Of a stretch of 64,000 nucleotides of DNA, positions 63,915 to 64,000 are shown in pieces; within the stretch, counting starts at the first letter, position 1, and every line of letters begins with the position of its first letter. Under the pieces are notes generated by a model. That model saw only the letters and a list, made by a program, of their open reading frames with translations. It was not told the DNA's origin and ran no database searches. A program made the position numbers and the translations under genes. Origin of the DNA: Caldithrix abyssi DSM 13497 (GTDB lineage: Bacteria > Calditrichota > Calditrichia > Calditrichales > Calditrichaceae); NCBI RefSeq assembly GCF_001886815.1, contig NZ_CP018099.1:3594501-3658500 (forward strand), written 5' to 3'.

Positions 63915-64000
63915 AATCCCGTCCTGACCTGAAGATTGACAGCCACCATTTTTGTAGAAGCGAAGGATGTTCATCTGTTTTTTAAAAATATTTATTTAGC
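63915..64000. other. Window end, no feature seen
   Basis: 86 bp of mixed sequence after the repeat. No gene start or RNA is recognisable before the window ends. Confidence 0.4.

Overview
The window looks like ordinary chromosome from a diderm, FCB-group bacterium. The mix of a PorV-like outer-membrane protein, a secreted protein with an 'NFPNPFNP' FlgD/type IX-like C-terminal domain, PD40 and TPR lipoproteins, and Hanks-type kinases with FHA proteins is what I would expect from Calditrichota (Caldithrix-like). That assignment is an inference from gene content only; no rRNA or other marker is present. Almost every gene is on the minus strand, so transcription runs from high to low coordinates.

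Region 1 (1-6986) is housekeeping. It holds phoH, a thiolase and a 3-hydroxyacyl-CoA dehydrogenase (a beta-ketothiolase/hydroxybutyryl-CoA pair), nusB and the start of a metallophosphoesterase, then a LysM protein with a small lipoprotein, and aspS. Region 2 (7116-17682) is a seven-gene envelope-motor cluster: two very large periplasmic TPR/coiled-coil proteins, a small secreted protein, one ExbB/TolQ-like and two ExbD/TolR-like stator proteins, and a membrane protein with an AgmX/PglI (TonB-like) C-terminal domain. It recalls the Agl-Glt machinery of Myxococcus. One of the two ExbD proteins has Asn in place of the ion-carrying Asp.

Region 3 (17848-27792) is a tightly packed run: parA, parB, an M23 (LytM) peptidase, a bactofilin, atpZ, an AtpI-like membrane protein and the complete F-type ATP synthase (atpB-E-F-H-A-G-D-C). 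It links chromosome partitioning, cell shape and energy metabolism in one apparent transcription unit. A non-coding, repeat-bearing stretch (27793-28699) follows.

Region 4 (28700-58540) is the most interesting part: 21 consecutive minus-strand genes over about 29.8 kb, with gaps of at most about 70 bp. Reading in the direction of transcription there are three lipoproteins, a complete peptide-type ABC transporter, a TPR protein, a PD40 beta-propeller protein, a very large Ig-like secreted protein with a sorting-type C-terminus, a PorV-like barrel and a large propeller/TPR protein. A phospho-signalling module follows: zinc-ribbon-FHA, FHA-RDD, VWA-FHA, PP2C phosphatase, a double FHA-like protein and two Ser/Thr kinases, one with PASTA domains. 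I read it as a candidate envelope-spanning system controlled by Ser/Thr phosphorylation. It resembles the kinase/phosphatase/FHA control of type VI secretion but contains no Tss genes. I do not recognise it as a described system.

Region 5 (58541-64000) has a divergent intergenic region with a perfect 15-bp-arm hairpin, a PpiD/SurA-type chaperone gene on the plus strand with a strong terminator, and then a repeat-rich segment carrying an intact IS1182-family insertion sequence (about 2.0 kb). Dispersed repeats lie on both sides of it, including a 197-bp direct repeat, and a related copy of part of them occurs at 28.4-28.6 kb.
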